NCBI RefSeq assembly: GCF_037023755.1
Contig: NZ_CP146100.1
Location: forward strand, 3,999,501 to 4,063,500
Direction: 5' to 3'
DNA from: Saccharopolyspora sp. SCSIO 74807
Lineage (GTDB): Bacteria > Actinomycetota > Actinomycetes > Mycobacteriales > Pseudonocardiaceae
DNA: 64,000 nt
The number at the start of each line of letters is the position of its first letter. The first letter of the stretch is position 1. The notes beneath the pieces were generated by a model, which saw only the letters and a program-made list of their open reading frames with translations, made no database searches and had not been told where the DNA came from. The position numbers were made by a program, and so were the translations under genes. Of this stretch, positions 43,661-52,013 are shown piece after piece.

Positions 43661-44860
43661 TCAGCGCGCGTCGAGCTGCTCCGGCACCCGGCCTTCCCGG
43701 CGCAGGATCGACAGCGCCAGCAGCACCTGCGGCCACACCGTCACGTCGCTGAGGTCCAGGTGCGTCAGCGACTCCATCCGGCGCAGCCGGTTGAGCACCG
43801 TGTTCCGGTGGCAGAACAGGGACTTCGCGGCGCGCAGCGTGGAACCGGCCGAGCGGATCCACACCGACACGGCCGTGAGCAGCTCGTCCCGCTCGGCCGC
43901 GGGCAGCGCCAGCACCGGCCCGAAGGTCACGTCCACCATCCGGTCGGCCAGCTCCGGCGAACTCAGCGCCAGCGCGTCCGGCAGGCACTCGTCCAGCGCC
44001 ACCGTGCCCGGCCGGTCCGCGGGCAGCGTGCTCAGCGCCAGCATCGCCATCCGGTAACCGGCGCCGACCTCCAGCAGCGCGGTCAGCGCGGACGAGATGC
44101 CGACGCGTGCGACCGCGAACTCCCGCAGCATCGTGGCGATCTCGCCGGGCTCGGTGTCGTGCAACGCCACGATGCCGACCTGGCAGCCGGTGCGCAGTCG
44201 CCAGGCCGAGGTGATGCCGCGCCGCCGCAACGCGTTGGTGATCCGCTGCGGCGAGACCGGGCGCTCACCGGAGGTTTCGGCGACCGCCACCGCGAACCGC
44301 CGCCCGCGCCCCAGGCCCAGCAGGTGTTCGGCCTCGGTGCGCACCTCGGAGGCCCGGCCGTCCAGCAGCGCGTCCATGATGGTCGCCATCCGCAGGTCCG
44401 TGCCGCCGTGCGCTTCCTGCGCGTGGTAGCTCACGGCCATCTCGGTGCAGAAGCGCTCGGTCACGCTCCACAGCCGCCCTGCCGAGTCCAGCAGTCCGCG
44501 CAGCTGCTCCGGGCCTTCCGCGCCGGTGCGTTCGGCCAGGTCGGACCACATCACCTGCCCGCCGAGCCGCCAGGCGTGCAGCACCCACTCCAGCGGGCAG
44601 TGCTGGTGGGCGCGGCGACTCCCGGTGGCGCGCGCGGCGCGCATCAGCTGCTCCGGGGTGGGGCCGGTGCCGGCCAGCGTCGTCAGGATGCCCTCGATGT
44701 TGTCCTGGCAGGAACGCCGCAGGTCGTCCTTGGGGACCGGGCCGTCCAGGGTGTAGACATCGCCCCACACCTGTTCCACCAGGTCGTCGGCCAGGTGCGG
44801 CGCACGCGGCAGCGAAGTGCTCGCCAAGGCGGCGAGCGTGCGATCGGCTGTGTCGACCAT
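43661..44860 (-). CDS. PucR/CdaR-type transcriptional regulator
   Basis: 399 residues. The N-terminal half is a helical sensory region (RsbT co-antagonist-like), the middle a GGDEF-like degenerate domain (RFAVAVAETSGERPVSPQRI), and the C-terminus the PucR HTH (SLFCHRNTVLNRLRRMESLT). These regulators typically activate a neighbouring catabolic operon. It is divergent from oxiB2-oxiA2, with 265 bp between, and is the obvious candidate to control that pair. Confidence 0.85.
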   Translation of the reverse strand: MVDTADRTLAALASTSLPRAPHLADDLVEQVWGDVYTLDGPVPKDDLRRSCQDNIEGILTTLAGTGPTPEQLMRAARATGSRRAHQHCPLEWVLHAWRLGGQVMWSDLAERTGAEGPEQLRGLLDSAGRLWSVTERFCTEMAVSYHAQEAHGGTDLRMATIMDALLDGRASEVRTEAEHLLGLGRGRRFAVAVAETSGERPVSPQRITNALRRRGITSAWRLRTGCQVGIVALHDTEPGEIATMLREFAVARVGISSALTALLEVGAGYRMAMLALSTLPADRPGTVALDECLPDALALSSPELADRMVDVTFGPVLALPAAERDELLTAVSVWIRSAGSTLRAAKSLFCHRNTVLNRLRRMESLTHLDLSDVTVWPQVLLALSILRREGRVPEQLDAR

Positions 44861-44908
44861 GAGCGCGCTCCTTTGCGACCCTCGGCGGCACTTGTCCAGG
44901 AGAGGCTA

Positions 44909-44918
44909 GTCACGTGAT
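44909..44918. promoter_or_regulatory. GTCACGTGAT near-palindrome, pucR / oxiB2
   Basis: Nine of ten bases match the palindrome at 41156-41165. It lies 49-58 bases upstream of the pucR start and about 210 bases before oxiB2. Confidence 0.35.
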
Positions 44919-45125
44919 CAGCGTCGAGTCCACCACTCGCGCCAACGCCGGCTGAGCCGTCCGGGCGCCGGTCTGGAGCAATCCGCACAAGATCCGCGCC
45001 GGATCGGTGGGCGATCTGTCCTCGATCGGCACCGGTGTCGTGCTCAAGATGAGGCACTGACCCAGCCGCCGATCAACGCCGATCGGCCCGGCCAGCGGCC
45101 GGGGCTGTCGGCGCGGGGAAAACCG

Positions 45126-47432
45126 ATGGAACAACGAAGTTCGCAACAATCCGCCGGCCAGGTGGACCGCCGCCGCTTCCTCGGGCTGCTGCTGGCGGCG
45201 CCGACCGTGGCGGCCGCCGCGCAGCTGGGCTCGCCGGCCGAGGCGGCCGCGGCGCTGCCCGAACCCTCCGACGCCTACGACCTCAACGACCTGCTCACCG
45301 AGGCGGCGATGCCGACCTCGAACCTCATCTCGGTGCAGGTGCACCAGGACGGCACCGCATCGTTCGAGATGCCGCGGGTGGAAAGCGGCCAGGGCGTCAC
45401 CACCACGGCCGCGATGCTCATCGCCGAGGAGCTGGACCTGCCGGTGGAGAAGGTGCGGGTCACGCTGGCCGACGCCCGTCCGGAGCTGCTGTTCAACCAG
45501 TTCACCGCCGGTTCCAACACGGTGATCTCGATGTACACGCCGATCCGGGTGGCCGCGGCCATCGCCCGCGGCCGGTTGTTGCAGGCGGCTTCGGCGGAGC
45601 TGGGCGAACCGGTGGGGCTGCTCGGCAGCAAGGCCGGGTTGATCACCTCGGTGGCCGGTACCCAGCTGCCCTACGGCGAGCTGGCGGAGAAGGCGGCCAG
45701 CGACGTCACCAAGCAGGTCGAGGCGGTGCTCAAGCCCGAGTCCGAGTTCCGCGTCGTCGGCAAGCCGCACGACCGCATCGACGCCAGGGACGCGGTGACC
45801 GGGCGCAAGCGCTTCAGCATGGACCTGGACGTGCCCGACGCGCTGCCCACGATGGTCTGCCGCCCGCCGACCATCAAGGGAACCGTCGACTCGGTGTCCA
45901 ATTTGGACGAGGTGCGGCGGATGCCGGGCATCACCGACGTCGCGCAGATCTCCACCGGCGTGGCGGTGCGCGGTGCGACCTTCGGCCAGTGCATCGACGC
46001 GGTGAACGCGCTGTCGGTGCGCTGGGGACCGGGCACTGTGGACGGCGAGTCCGACGAGACGGTGCTGGAGAAGATCAAGGCGGCGGAGATCCCGCTGGTG
46101 GTGCCGGACGTCGGCGAGACCGTGGAGGGCGAGTTCACCTTCCACTTCCGCAACAACGCGGCGCTGGAGCCGAACACCGCGGTCGCCGACGTGCGCGCGG
46201 ACGGCGCCGAGATCTGGTCCTGCCTGCAGTCGCCGATCCTGTGCCAGCAGGAGGTGGCGAAGAAGCTGGGGCTGCCGCAGGAAAAGGTCACCGTGCACGT
46301 CCAGCAGGGCGGCGGTGCGTTCGGGCGCCGGATGTTCAACGACGTCGTGCTGGAAGCGGTCGAGATCTCCCGCGAGATCGGCAAGCCGGTGAAGCTGATG
46401 TGGCACCGCACCGACGAATGCAGGCAGGGCCGCACGCACCCGATGTGCACCTCGCGCATCCGCGCCAGCTACTCCGGCGACAAGGTGCTCACCTTCGAGC
46501 AGCGGCACACCAGCGTGGCCACCGACTACACGATGGGCTTCGCCGAGGCGATCACTTCGATGGCAGCCCGGCTGCCCCCGCTGGGGCTGGGCAACTTCGC
46601 CGGGTTCTCGGTGCCGGTGTTCGAGCTGACCGTCGGCGTGCCCTACAAGTTCGGCGCGACAACGCAGCTGCTCAACGAGATCATGCAGTACGACACGTTC
46701 CCGACCGGCAGCAACCGCAACCTGTTCAACCCGGACGTGCGCACCGCGCAGGAGCTCATCGTCGACCAGCTCGGGGCGAAGATGGGCAAGGATCCCTACC
46801 AGTTCCGGCGCGAGTTCATCGACGACGAGCGGCTGCTGGCCGTGCTGGACAAGGTCGCCGAAGCCGGTCAGTGGGGCCGGGAAATGGCGCCGAACACCGC
46901 GCAGGGCATCTCGGTGCACAAGGAGTACAAGGGCGCCACGGCCACTCTGGTAGAGATCGACTGCCGCCCGGAGACGGTCGACCGCAAGATCCGCAACGCC
47001 GTCACCGGGCCCCGCGTGACCAAGGTCGTGCTGGCCGTCGACGCCGGGCTCGCGCTCAACCCGCGCGGTCTGGAAGCGCAGATGCAGGGCGGCATCAGCG
47101 ACGGAATCGCGCAGGCGCTGACCTCCAGCCTGCACCTCAAGGACGGCACCTTCCTGGAAGGCAGCTGGGACGACTACTTCTACACCCGGCAGTGGAACGC
47201 ACCACCCGAGGTGGAGATCATCGTCATGCCGCCGACCACCGGAAAACCGGGCGGTGCGGGCGAATTCGGCGTTCCCTCCTCGATGGCCGCGACCGCCTGC
47301 GCGTACGCGCGAGCCACCGGCACGATGCCGACGAGCTTCCCGATCAACCACGACAAGCTGAGCTTCGAGCCGAAGCCCACGGTCCCGCCGCTGCCGCAAT
47401 CACCCACGAACGGCCTCGATTTCGCCTACTGA
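45126..47432 (+). CDS. oxiB: OxiB-type molybdopterin-binding subunit, second copy, Tat-exported
   Basis: 768 residues, almost the length of the copy in the lcp locus (767). The Tat motif is QVDRRRFLGLLLAAP (about 14-28). The N-domain shares long blocks with copy 1 (MLIAEEL, VRVTLADARPEL, PIRVAAA), and the catalytic region has GGGAFGRRMFND and the Glu in GGAGEFG (about E713). It is a paralogue at moderate distance, so an older duplication. Not adjacent to lcp but to a PucR regulator, which suggests separate control, perhaps by acids or aldehydes from rubber or other terpenoids (inference). Confidence 0.85.
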   Translation: MEQRSSQQSAGQVDRRRFLGLLLAAPTVAAAAQLGSPAEAAAALPEPSDAYDLNDLLTEAAMPTSNLISVQVHQDGTASFEMPRVESGQGVTTTAAMLIAEELDLPVEKVRVTLADARPELLFNQFTAGSNTVISMYTPIRVAAAIARGRLLQAASAELGEPVGLLGSKAGLITSVAGTQLPYGELAEKAASDVTKQVEAVLKPESEFRVVGKPHDRIDARDAVTGRKRFSMDLDVPDALPTMVCRPPTIKGTVDSVSNLDEVRRMPGITDVAQISTGVAVRGATFGQCIDAVNALSVRWGPGTVDGESDETVLEKIKAAEIPLVVPDVGETVEGEFTFHFRNNAALEPNTAVADVRADGAEIWSCLQSPILCQQEVAKKLGLPQEKVTVHVQQGGGAFGRRMFNDVVLEAVEISREIGKPVKLMWHRTDECRQGRTHPMCTSRIRASYSGDKVLTFEQRHTSVATDYTMGFAEAITSMAARLPPLGLGNFAGFSVPVFELTVGVPYKFGATTQLLNEIMQYDTFPTGSNRNLFNPDVRTAQELIVDQLGAKMGKDPYQFRREFIDDERLLAVLDKVAEAGQWGREMAPNTAQGISVHKEYKGATATLVEIDCRPETVDRKIRNAVTGPRVTKVVLAVDAGLALNPRGLEAQMQGGISDGIAQALTSSLHLKDGTFLEGSWDDYFYTRQWNAPPEVEIIVMPPTTGKPGGAGEFGVPSSMAATACAYARATGTMPTSFPINHDKLSFEPKPTVPPLPQSPTNGLDFAY

Positions 47433-47488
47433 GTGCCCGGTTTCTCAGCACACGAACCGACGCCCCCACCACGTTTGAGGAGAATCCC

Positions 47489-47965
47489 TTGGCACAGCAG
47501 ACTTTCCGGCTGAACGGCGAACAGGTCACAGTGGACATCGAGGACGACGTGCGGCTGCTGTGGGTGCTGCGCGAGGTGCTCGGCTTCTACGGGCCGAAGT
47601 ACGGCTGCGGCATCAACGTCTGCAAGGCGTGCACCTCGCACATCAACGGCAAGGCGTTCAACCCGTGCTCGGTGCCGGTCGGCGAGATCGGCCCGGACGA
47701 CGAGGTGACCACCATCGAAGGATTACCCGAGACCGCGGGCGCCGACCTGCACCCGATGCAGGAGGCGTGGCTGGAGCAGGACGTGGCGCAGTGCGGCTAC
47801 TGCCAGCCGGGCCAGATCATGGCGGCGGTGGCGAAGGTCCGCCAGGTCCGCGCCGCGGGCCGCGAGATCACCGACTCCGACTTGGACGAGATCCGCAACA
47901 TCTGCCGCTGCGGCACCTACACCCGCATCCGGGAAGCGATCAAGTCCGGGGCGCAGAACATGTGA
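47489..47965 (+). CDS. oxiA: OxiA-type (2Fe-2S) subunit, second copy
   Basis: 158 residues, the same length as copy 1 and very similar throughout; all eight cluster cysteines are at the same positions (40, 45, 48, 60, 102, 105, 139, 141). It again starts with TTG, with GAGGAG 7 bases ahead, which keeps the rare start in both paralogues. It follows oxiB2 after 56 bp and ends at a strong hairpin, so oxiB2-oxiA2 is a two-gene operon making a periplasmic/extracytoplasmic molybdenum hydroxylase. Confidence 0.85.
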   Translation: MAQQTFRLNGEQVTVDIEDDVRLLWVLREVLGFYGPKYGCGINVCKACTSHINGKAFNPCSVPVGEIGPDDEVTTIEGLPETAGADLHPMQEAWLEQDVAQCGYCQPGQIMAAVAKVRQVRAAGREITDSDLDEIRNICRCGTYTRIREAIKSGAQNM

Positions 47966-48018
47966 TCGCGGCATCGGCTGCGAACGACGGGCGTGCAGTC
48001 GACCCCCGGGTGCTGCTG

Positions 48019-48050
48019 CGCTCCCGCCTGCGGTTGTGCGGGCGGGAGCG
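48019..48050. terminator. bidirectional hairpin terminator
   Basis: CGCTCCCGCC and GGCGGGAGCG form a perfect 10-bp stem with a 12-base loop, between oxiA2 and the converging effector-like gene. Confidence 0.7.
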
Positions 48051-48106
48051 GCTCCCCGTCAGGAGGGATCAACGGCCGCGAGCACCGCCGGACCGACCGG
48101 AACCTG

Positions 48107-49645
48107 TCAGGAGCCCGCGCCCGCCGCATGCGGGAACCGGCCTTCGCCGCGCGGTCCGACAAGGCGTTCGACCAGTTCCCGCTCCTGCTGCGGGTGCGGA
48201 GCAACGTTCATCAGCGCGTTCCAATCCTCTTCCACCTTGCGCAGGAACTCCGCCCAGGGGTGGGGGAACGCACCGAGGTCCACGTAGCGCTGGTTGTCCC
48301 GCAACTTGCCCGAACCGATCTTGTCCTGCTTGTGGCCGTGGACGCTGGACTCCGGGTTGCTCGTCTTCTCCGTGGAACGCCAGTTGTGCACGTATCCGAC
48401 CGGGCTGTCCTCGTTGTGCGGCGCGAGCGTTTCCAGCCCGACTTCGAGGGATCCCGCCCGCTTTTCCCGCGGCGGGGTGTAGATCAGCAGCAGGTGCCCG
48501 TGCGCGCCGTTGGGCAAGATCACGTCACCGTTGCAGTCGGAGCGCCGCAAGCCGCCCATACCCCCGTTCACGCCCATCAGCCTGACCTGCTCGTCGGGGT
48601 CTCTGGGCACCTTGTTGCGCAGCGAGGCGATCGGCCCGCCGCGTTCTTTGAACGCGCCCTGGCCCTTGTCCGTGTCGTTGCTGATCGACATGTAGTGGGT
48701 GGCGAAATCGCGTTCCGTGACCGAGTTGGTGAGTTCACCCTGTTCGTCGGTCAACTCCAGCCACTGCGTCAACTCGAAGCGCCCGGCCCCGCGGGTCGAC
48801 AGCGACGGAATGCGGATGTTCACCCGTCCCCCGTGCGCCAGCGCCCGCGCTACGTCGCCGTCGCGGAAGTCGATGTGCCCCTGCTCGGTGTTGATCTGCA
48901 GACCGTTCTGCAAGATCAAGAAGATCCGGGTGAGCAGCTGTTGCGCGCGGGCCTGGTTCTTCTCCTCGTCGCTGGCGGTGGCGCCCGACGGTTCCCGCGG
49001 GTTCAGCGTGTTCACGAAGGATTCGCGGATCTGCTGGTCCCGTTCGGCGTGCAGCGGCGCCCGTTCCTCCGCGGGCAGCTTGTTCGCGTGCAACGTGCGG
49101 CCGAGGGTGTAGGCGGGGCTGTCCTGCTCGCCGTCGCGGACACGGCCGCGGAACTCCAGCGTGGCGATGAGCAGTCGCTGCCCGGGTTCGAGCTGGAGCC
49201 AGTCGTGGTAGTCGGCCTTGGACGTGTACTCCAGGGCCGCCTGGTAAGTCCCGATCCCCGCGGCATCCAGCCAGTTCGCTTCCTGCTGCTCGATGTCCCG
49301 GAGCTCCTGCTCGTCGAACAGCGGTCCCTTCTTCAGCCGTTTCAGCAGATCGGACTTCAGCTGCTGCGCGTTCAGCCGGTCTCCCAAAAGCCGCCGCGCA
49401 CCTGTCGGTGCCGCCACGCCCTTCCGCTTTTCTCCGGCGGTTTGCACCGGTATCGCGCTCGCTCGTTGCACGGCCGCCGTCGCGGTGCGATTGCCCAGCC
49501 GCTGTTGCAGCGCGAGGACGTCAGGCCGGGAGAGCTCCGCAGCCGGCCGCGGGGGCCCGATCGCCCGCGGCTGGGCCGTGCGGGCGGATCCGGGCCGTTC
49601 GTGCTGCCGTTCGCGCTCCGGTTCGTTGCTCCGCGCATTGCCCAT
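48107..49645 (-). CDS. effector-like protein with LGN...VQR leader (eCIS/polymorphic-toxin type)
   Basis: 512 residues from ATG 49645. The disordered, charged N-terminus ends in VLALQQRLGNRTATAAVQRA (about residues 43-62). This LQ..LGN..VQR leader is common in actinobacterial proteins with DUF4157-like or toxin domains linked to extracellular contractile injection systems. The remaining 440 residues are soluble; the C-terminal 150 are rich in His, Trp and Asp (GAHGHLLLIYTPP, YVHNWRSTEK, SSVHGHKQDKIG) and may be an enzymatic domain I do not recognise. No signal peptide. No eCIS structural gene is nearby. Confidence 0.65.
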   Translation of the reverse strand: MGNARSNEPERERQHERPGSARTAQPRAIGPPRPAAELSRPDVLALQQRLGNRTATAAVQRASAIPVQTAGEKRKGVAAPTGARRLLGDRLNAQQLKSDLLKRLKKGPLFDEQELRDIEQQEANWLDAAGIGTYQAALEYTSKADYHDWLQLEPGQRLLIATLEFRGRVRDGEQDSPAYTLGRTLHANKLPAEERAPLHAERDQQIRESFVNTLNPREPSGATASDEEKNQARAQQLLTRIFLILQNGLQINTEQGHIDFRDGDVARALAHGGRVNIRIPSLSTRGAGRFELTQWLELTDEQGELTNSVTERDFATHYMSISNDTDKGQGAFKERGGPIASLRNKVPRDPDEQVRLMGVNGGMGGLRRSDCNGDVILPNGAHGHLLLIYTPPREKRAGSLEVGLETLAPHNEDSPVGYVHNWRSTEKTSNPESSVHGHKQDKIGSGKLRDNQRYVDLGAFPHPWAEFLRKVEEDWNALMNVAPHPQQERELVERLVGPRGEGRFPHAAGAGS

Positions 49646-49961
49646 CGGACCGAGCCTCACACCAACGGACCTGCCGGGGCATGTCCTAAAGGGCAACCGT
49701 CGGGGCAGAACCCGCGTGCGAGGCAGTTGCGAATACTGGGCGTCAGCGGTCCGGCTGTGCCGGTTGCTACGAAAGCGGTGCCGGCGTCACCGATCTGGCG
49801 GTCGAAGTCATGCGTGCGAACCGACCGCGGCGGGCCGCCGCACACAGATCACCGCGTGCGCAAGTTGCGATGTCGCGGCGGAGAACATGTGACATCCGCG
49901 CAGTTGCACATCACTGGCGAGAACGCTCAGGCTGGTCACCGCCACGACGAGGGAGGTACCG
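49646..49961. other. 316-bp divergent intergenic region
   Basis: Between the effector-like gene (minus) and a methyltransferase gene (plus). No frame has both an RBS and a good codon pattern. The region is lower in GC than its surroundings, as expected for two divergent promoters. No clear repeat was seen. Confidence 0.4.
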
Positions 49962-50696
49962 GTGACCGGTGAACGGGCGATCGAAGCGGTGCGCGGCAAC
50001 TGGACGCGGCGGGCCGCCGCCTACGACGACTTCTACCGGCATTACCCCGAGGACAAGCGCGCGGCGTGGAAGTCGGTGTGCGACAAGGCGTTGCGCGCGG
50101 CGTTCCCGCACCGGCAGGAACCGTTGCGGGTGCTGGACGTGGGCACCGGAACCGGTTTCCTGTCCACATTGGTCGCCGAGCTGGGCCACGAGGTCACCGC
50201 GGTCGATCCGACCGCGGCGATGCTCGGGCACGCCCGCGAAGCCGCCGATCGGCGCGGAGTCGACATCCGGTTCGAGGAGTGCGGCGGGCACGACGTCACC
50301 CGGCTCGGCACCGAGTTCGACCTCGTGACCTCCCGATACGTGCTATGGACGCTGCCGGAGCCGGTGCGCGCGCTGCTCGCTTGGCGGCAGGTGTTGCGCC
50401 CGGACGGTGCCGTGCTGTTGGCGGACGGCGTATGGCACACGTGGGGGATGGACGCGCGGCGCGCGCTCAACTCGCTGAAACCGGGCGCGGACCACGGTTT
50501 TCTCCGGCGGCTCGCACGGGACTACGCCCAAATCGGGCGCGCCACGCCGAACTGGCAGGGGCTCACCGCCGAGAAGGCCGAGAAGTTGTTGCGCGCAGGC
50601 GGTTTCGAGGTCGGGGAGTGGTTCGACCCGCTGCTGCCGGACTACGCGCGTCCGGTGAGCGCTTCGTTCTTCCTCTGCACCGCGCGGATCAGCTAG
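49962..50696 (+). CDS. class I SAM-dependent methyltransferase
   Basis: 244 residues from GTG 49962 (GGGAGG five bases ahead). The short N-terminal region (GNWTRRAAAYDDFYRHYPED) precedes SAM motif I VLDVGTGTGFLSTLVAELGH, VTAVDPTAAML (motif II) and LRPDGAVLLADGVWHTW. It is like the UbiE/Methyltransf_11 group, which methylates small molecules. Neighbours give no substrate. It converges with the copper-type gene through a perfect hairpin. Confidence 0.85.
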   Translation: MTGERAIEAVRGNWTRRAAAYDDFYRHYPEDKRAAWKSVCDKALRAAFPHRQEPLRVLDVGTGTGFLSTLVAELGHEVTAVDPTAAMLGHAREAADRRGVDIRFEECGGHDVTRLGTEFDLVTSRYVLWTLPEPVRALLAWRQVLRPDGAVLLADGVWHTWGMDARRALNSLKPGADHGFLRRLARDYAQIGRATPNWQGLTAEKAEKLLRAGGFEVGEWFDPLLPDYARPVSASFFLCTARIS

Positions 50697-50706
50697 TCCA
50701 CCGATC

Positions 50707-50735
50707 GGCCGGTGCGGGCAGGACCCGCACCGGCC
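50707..50735. terminator. bidirectional hairpin terminator
   Basis: GGCCGGTGCGGG and CCCGCACCGGCC form a perfect 12-bp stem with a 5-base loop, in the 47-bp gap between converging genes. Confidence 0.75.
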
Positions 50736-50743
50736 TCGGGTGA

Positions 50744-51376
50744 TCAGCGGCCCATCAAGGCGCGCATCGTGTCGATTTCCTCGCGCTGGGTGCGCACGAT
50801 GTTCTCGGCCATCTTCTTCGCCTCCGGCGCGCTGCCTCGGGCGAGTTCGGTTTCGGCCATCCGCACCGCGCCCTCGTGGTGGGCGATCATCAGCTCCAGG
50901 AACCGGTGGTCGAACTCGGCGCCGTTGGTCGCCGCCAACTCGTCCAGCTGCTGCGGCGACATCATGCCGCCCATCCCGGCGTGCCCGGAAGCGCCCATGT
51001 GCTGGGAATGCCCGCCTTCCGGAGCGCCCCACTGGCGCAGCCATCCGGTGAGCGTGTCGATCTCCGGGCCCTGCGCGGCCTCGATCTTGCCTGCCAGCTC
51101 CCGCACCTCGGGTGCGCCTGCGCGTTGCTCGGCCAGCCGGGACATCTCCACCGCCTGCTGGTGATGCGGAATCATGCCCTGCGCGAACGTGATGTCCGCG
51201 GGCGCGGCGGCCGCCTGGTGCGCGGAGTGGTCCTGCTGCCCGGAATGCTCCTGCTGCGCAGAAGGGCCCTGGGGAGCGGGACCGTGGCCCGCGTGCTCAG
51301 CGCCTCCGCCGCAGCCGGTCAGCGCGGCGGCAGCGGCCAGGCCGCCGAGTGCGGCGGCGATTTTTCGCTTGTTCAT
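50744..51376 (-). CDS. DUF305 lipoprotein (copper-linked)
   Basis: 210 residues from ATG 51376. Lipoprotein signal ALGGLAAAAALTGCGGG with the lipobox Cys near residue 22. Two DUF305 repeats with MIPHHQQAVEMS and MIAHHEGAVRMA, each a helical pair with HH that can bind metal, separated by a His/Met/Gly-rich linker. DUF305 proteins are common in copper-resistance loci of actinobacteria, located outside the membrane. The DUF6153 gene lies just upstream on the same strand, 61 bp away. Confidence 0.85.
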   Translation of the reverse strand: MNKRKIAAALGGLAAAAALTGCGGGAEHAGHGPAPQGPSAQQEHSGQQDHSAHQAAAAPADITFAQGMIPHHQQAVEMSRLAEQRAGAPEVRELAGKIEAAQGPEIDTLTGWLRQWGAPEGGHSQHMGASGHAGMGGMMSPQQLDELAATNGAEFDHRFLELMIAHHEGAVRMAETELARGSAPEAKKMAENIVRTQREEIDTMRALMGR

Positions 51377-51437
51377 GGTGTTCCTCGTTCGTCGATCTGC
51401 TGCGGCTCTCGGAACCTCTCCAAGGAGGCGGCGCTGA

Positions 51438-51956
51438 TCAGCGCTGGAGCACGCACAGAACGGCGAGGCGCCGCGGAACCGGACTCGGCGGCGCCCGCGG
51501 CCGCGCCCGCACGATTCCCCGCCGCGGCGCGGGAACGGGCACGACCGGACGGGAGACCTTGCCCAGCAGCGGCAGCAACACCGAGGCGATCCCCGCGAGG
51601 ATCGCCAGGCACAGGTGCAGCGGATCGTGCTGCGGCGCCGGGATCGCATCGATCGATCCGGCGCGAGCCGCGGGATCGTGCAGGCCGTGCTGATCGGTCG
51701 CGGCGTTGACCGTGGTTCGGTGCTCAGCGGCTGTGCGAGCGTGCGCACCGGCCACGGCGTGCTGTTGCGAAGTCACGGTGTGCTGCTGGGAAGCCGACGG
51801 TTGCTGCGGAGCCGAGGGTTGCTGCGAAGCCGTGGCGGCATGCCCGTCGACCTGGCCGTGCCCACCGTGCCCCGCCGGAACGTGATGCATCAGCAACACT
51901 CCGAGCACGAGCCCGACCAGCAGCACCCACCGGCCGGGGCTTGACCGACCACGCAC
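51438..51956 (-). CDS. DUF6153-family membrane protein
   Basis: 172 residues if GTG 51956 is the start; a TTG at 51986 would add ten residues. It has an N-terminal membrane helix VLLVGLVLGVLLMHH, a long Gln/Ser/His-rich disordered part with repeated QQPSA-like units, and a second helix HLCLAILAGIASVLLPLLG followed by a basic tail. This two-helix layout with the HLC motif is that of DUF6153, usually next to DUF305 genes. The His content suggests copper binding (inference). The start is uncertain. Confidence 0.7.
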   Translation of the reverse strand: MRGRSSPGRWVLLVGLVLGVLLMHHVPAGHGGHGQVDGHAATASQQPSAPQQPSASQQHTVTSQQHAVAGAHARTAAEHRTTVNAATDQHGLHDPAARAGSIDAIPAPQHDPLHLCLAILAGIASVLLPLLGKVSRPVVPVPAPRRGIVRARPRAPPSPVPRRLAVLCVLQR

Positions 51957-52013
51957 GCCTTCCAGCCTAACGACCGCCTGGCGCAACCCGTCGGACCGGA
52001 CGGCGCCCGACCG

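Noticed and set aside
44910-47399. Open frame of about 830 codons antisense to oxiB2
   Set aside because: Codon bias and motifs belong to the plus-strand molybdenum hydroxylase.
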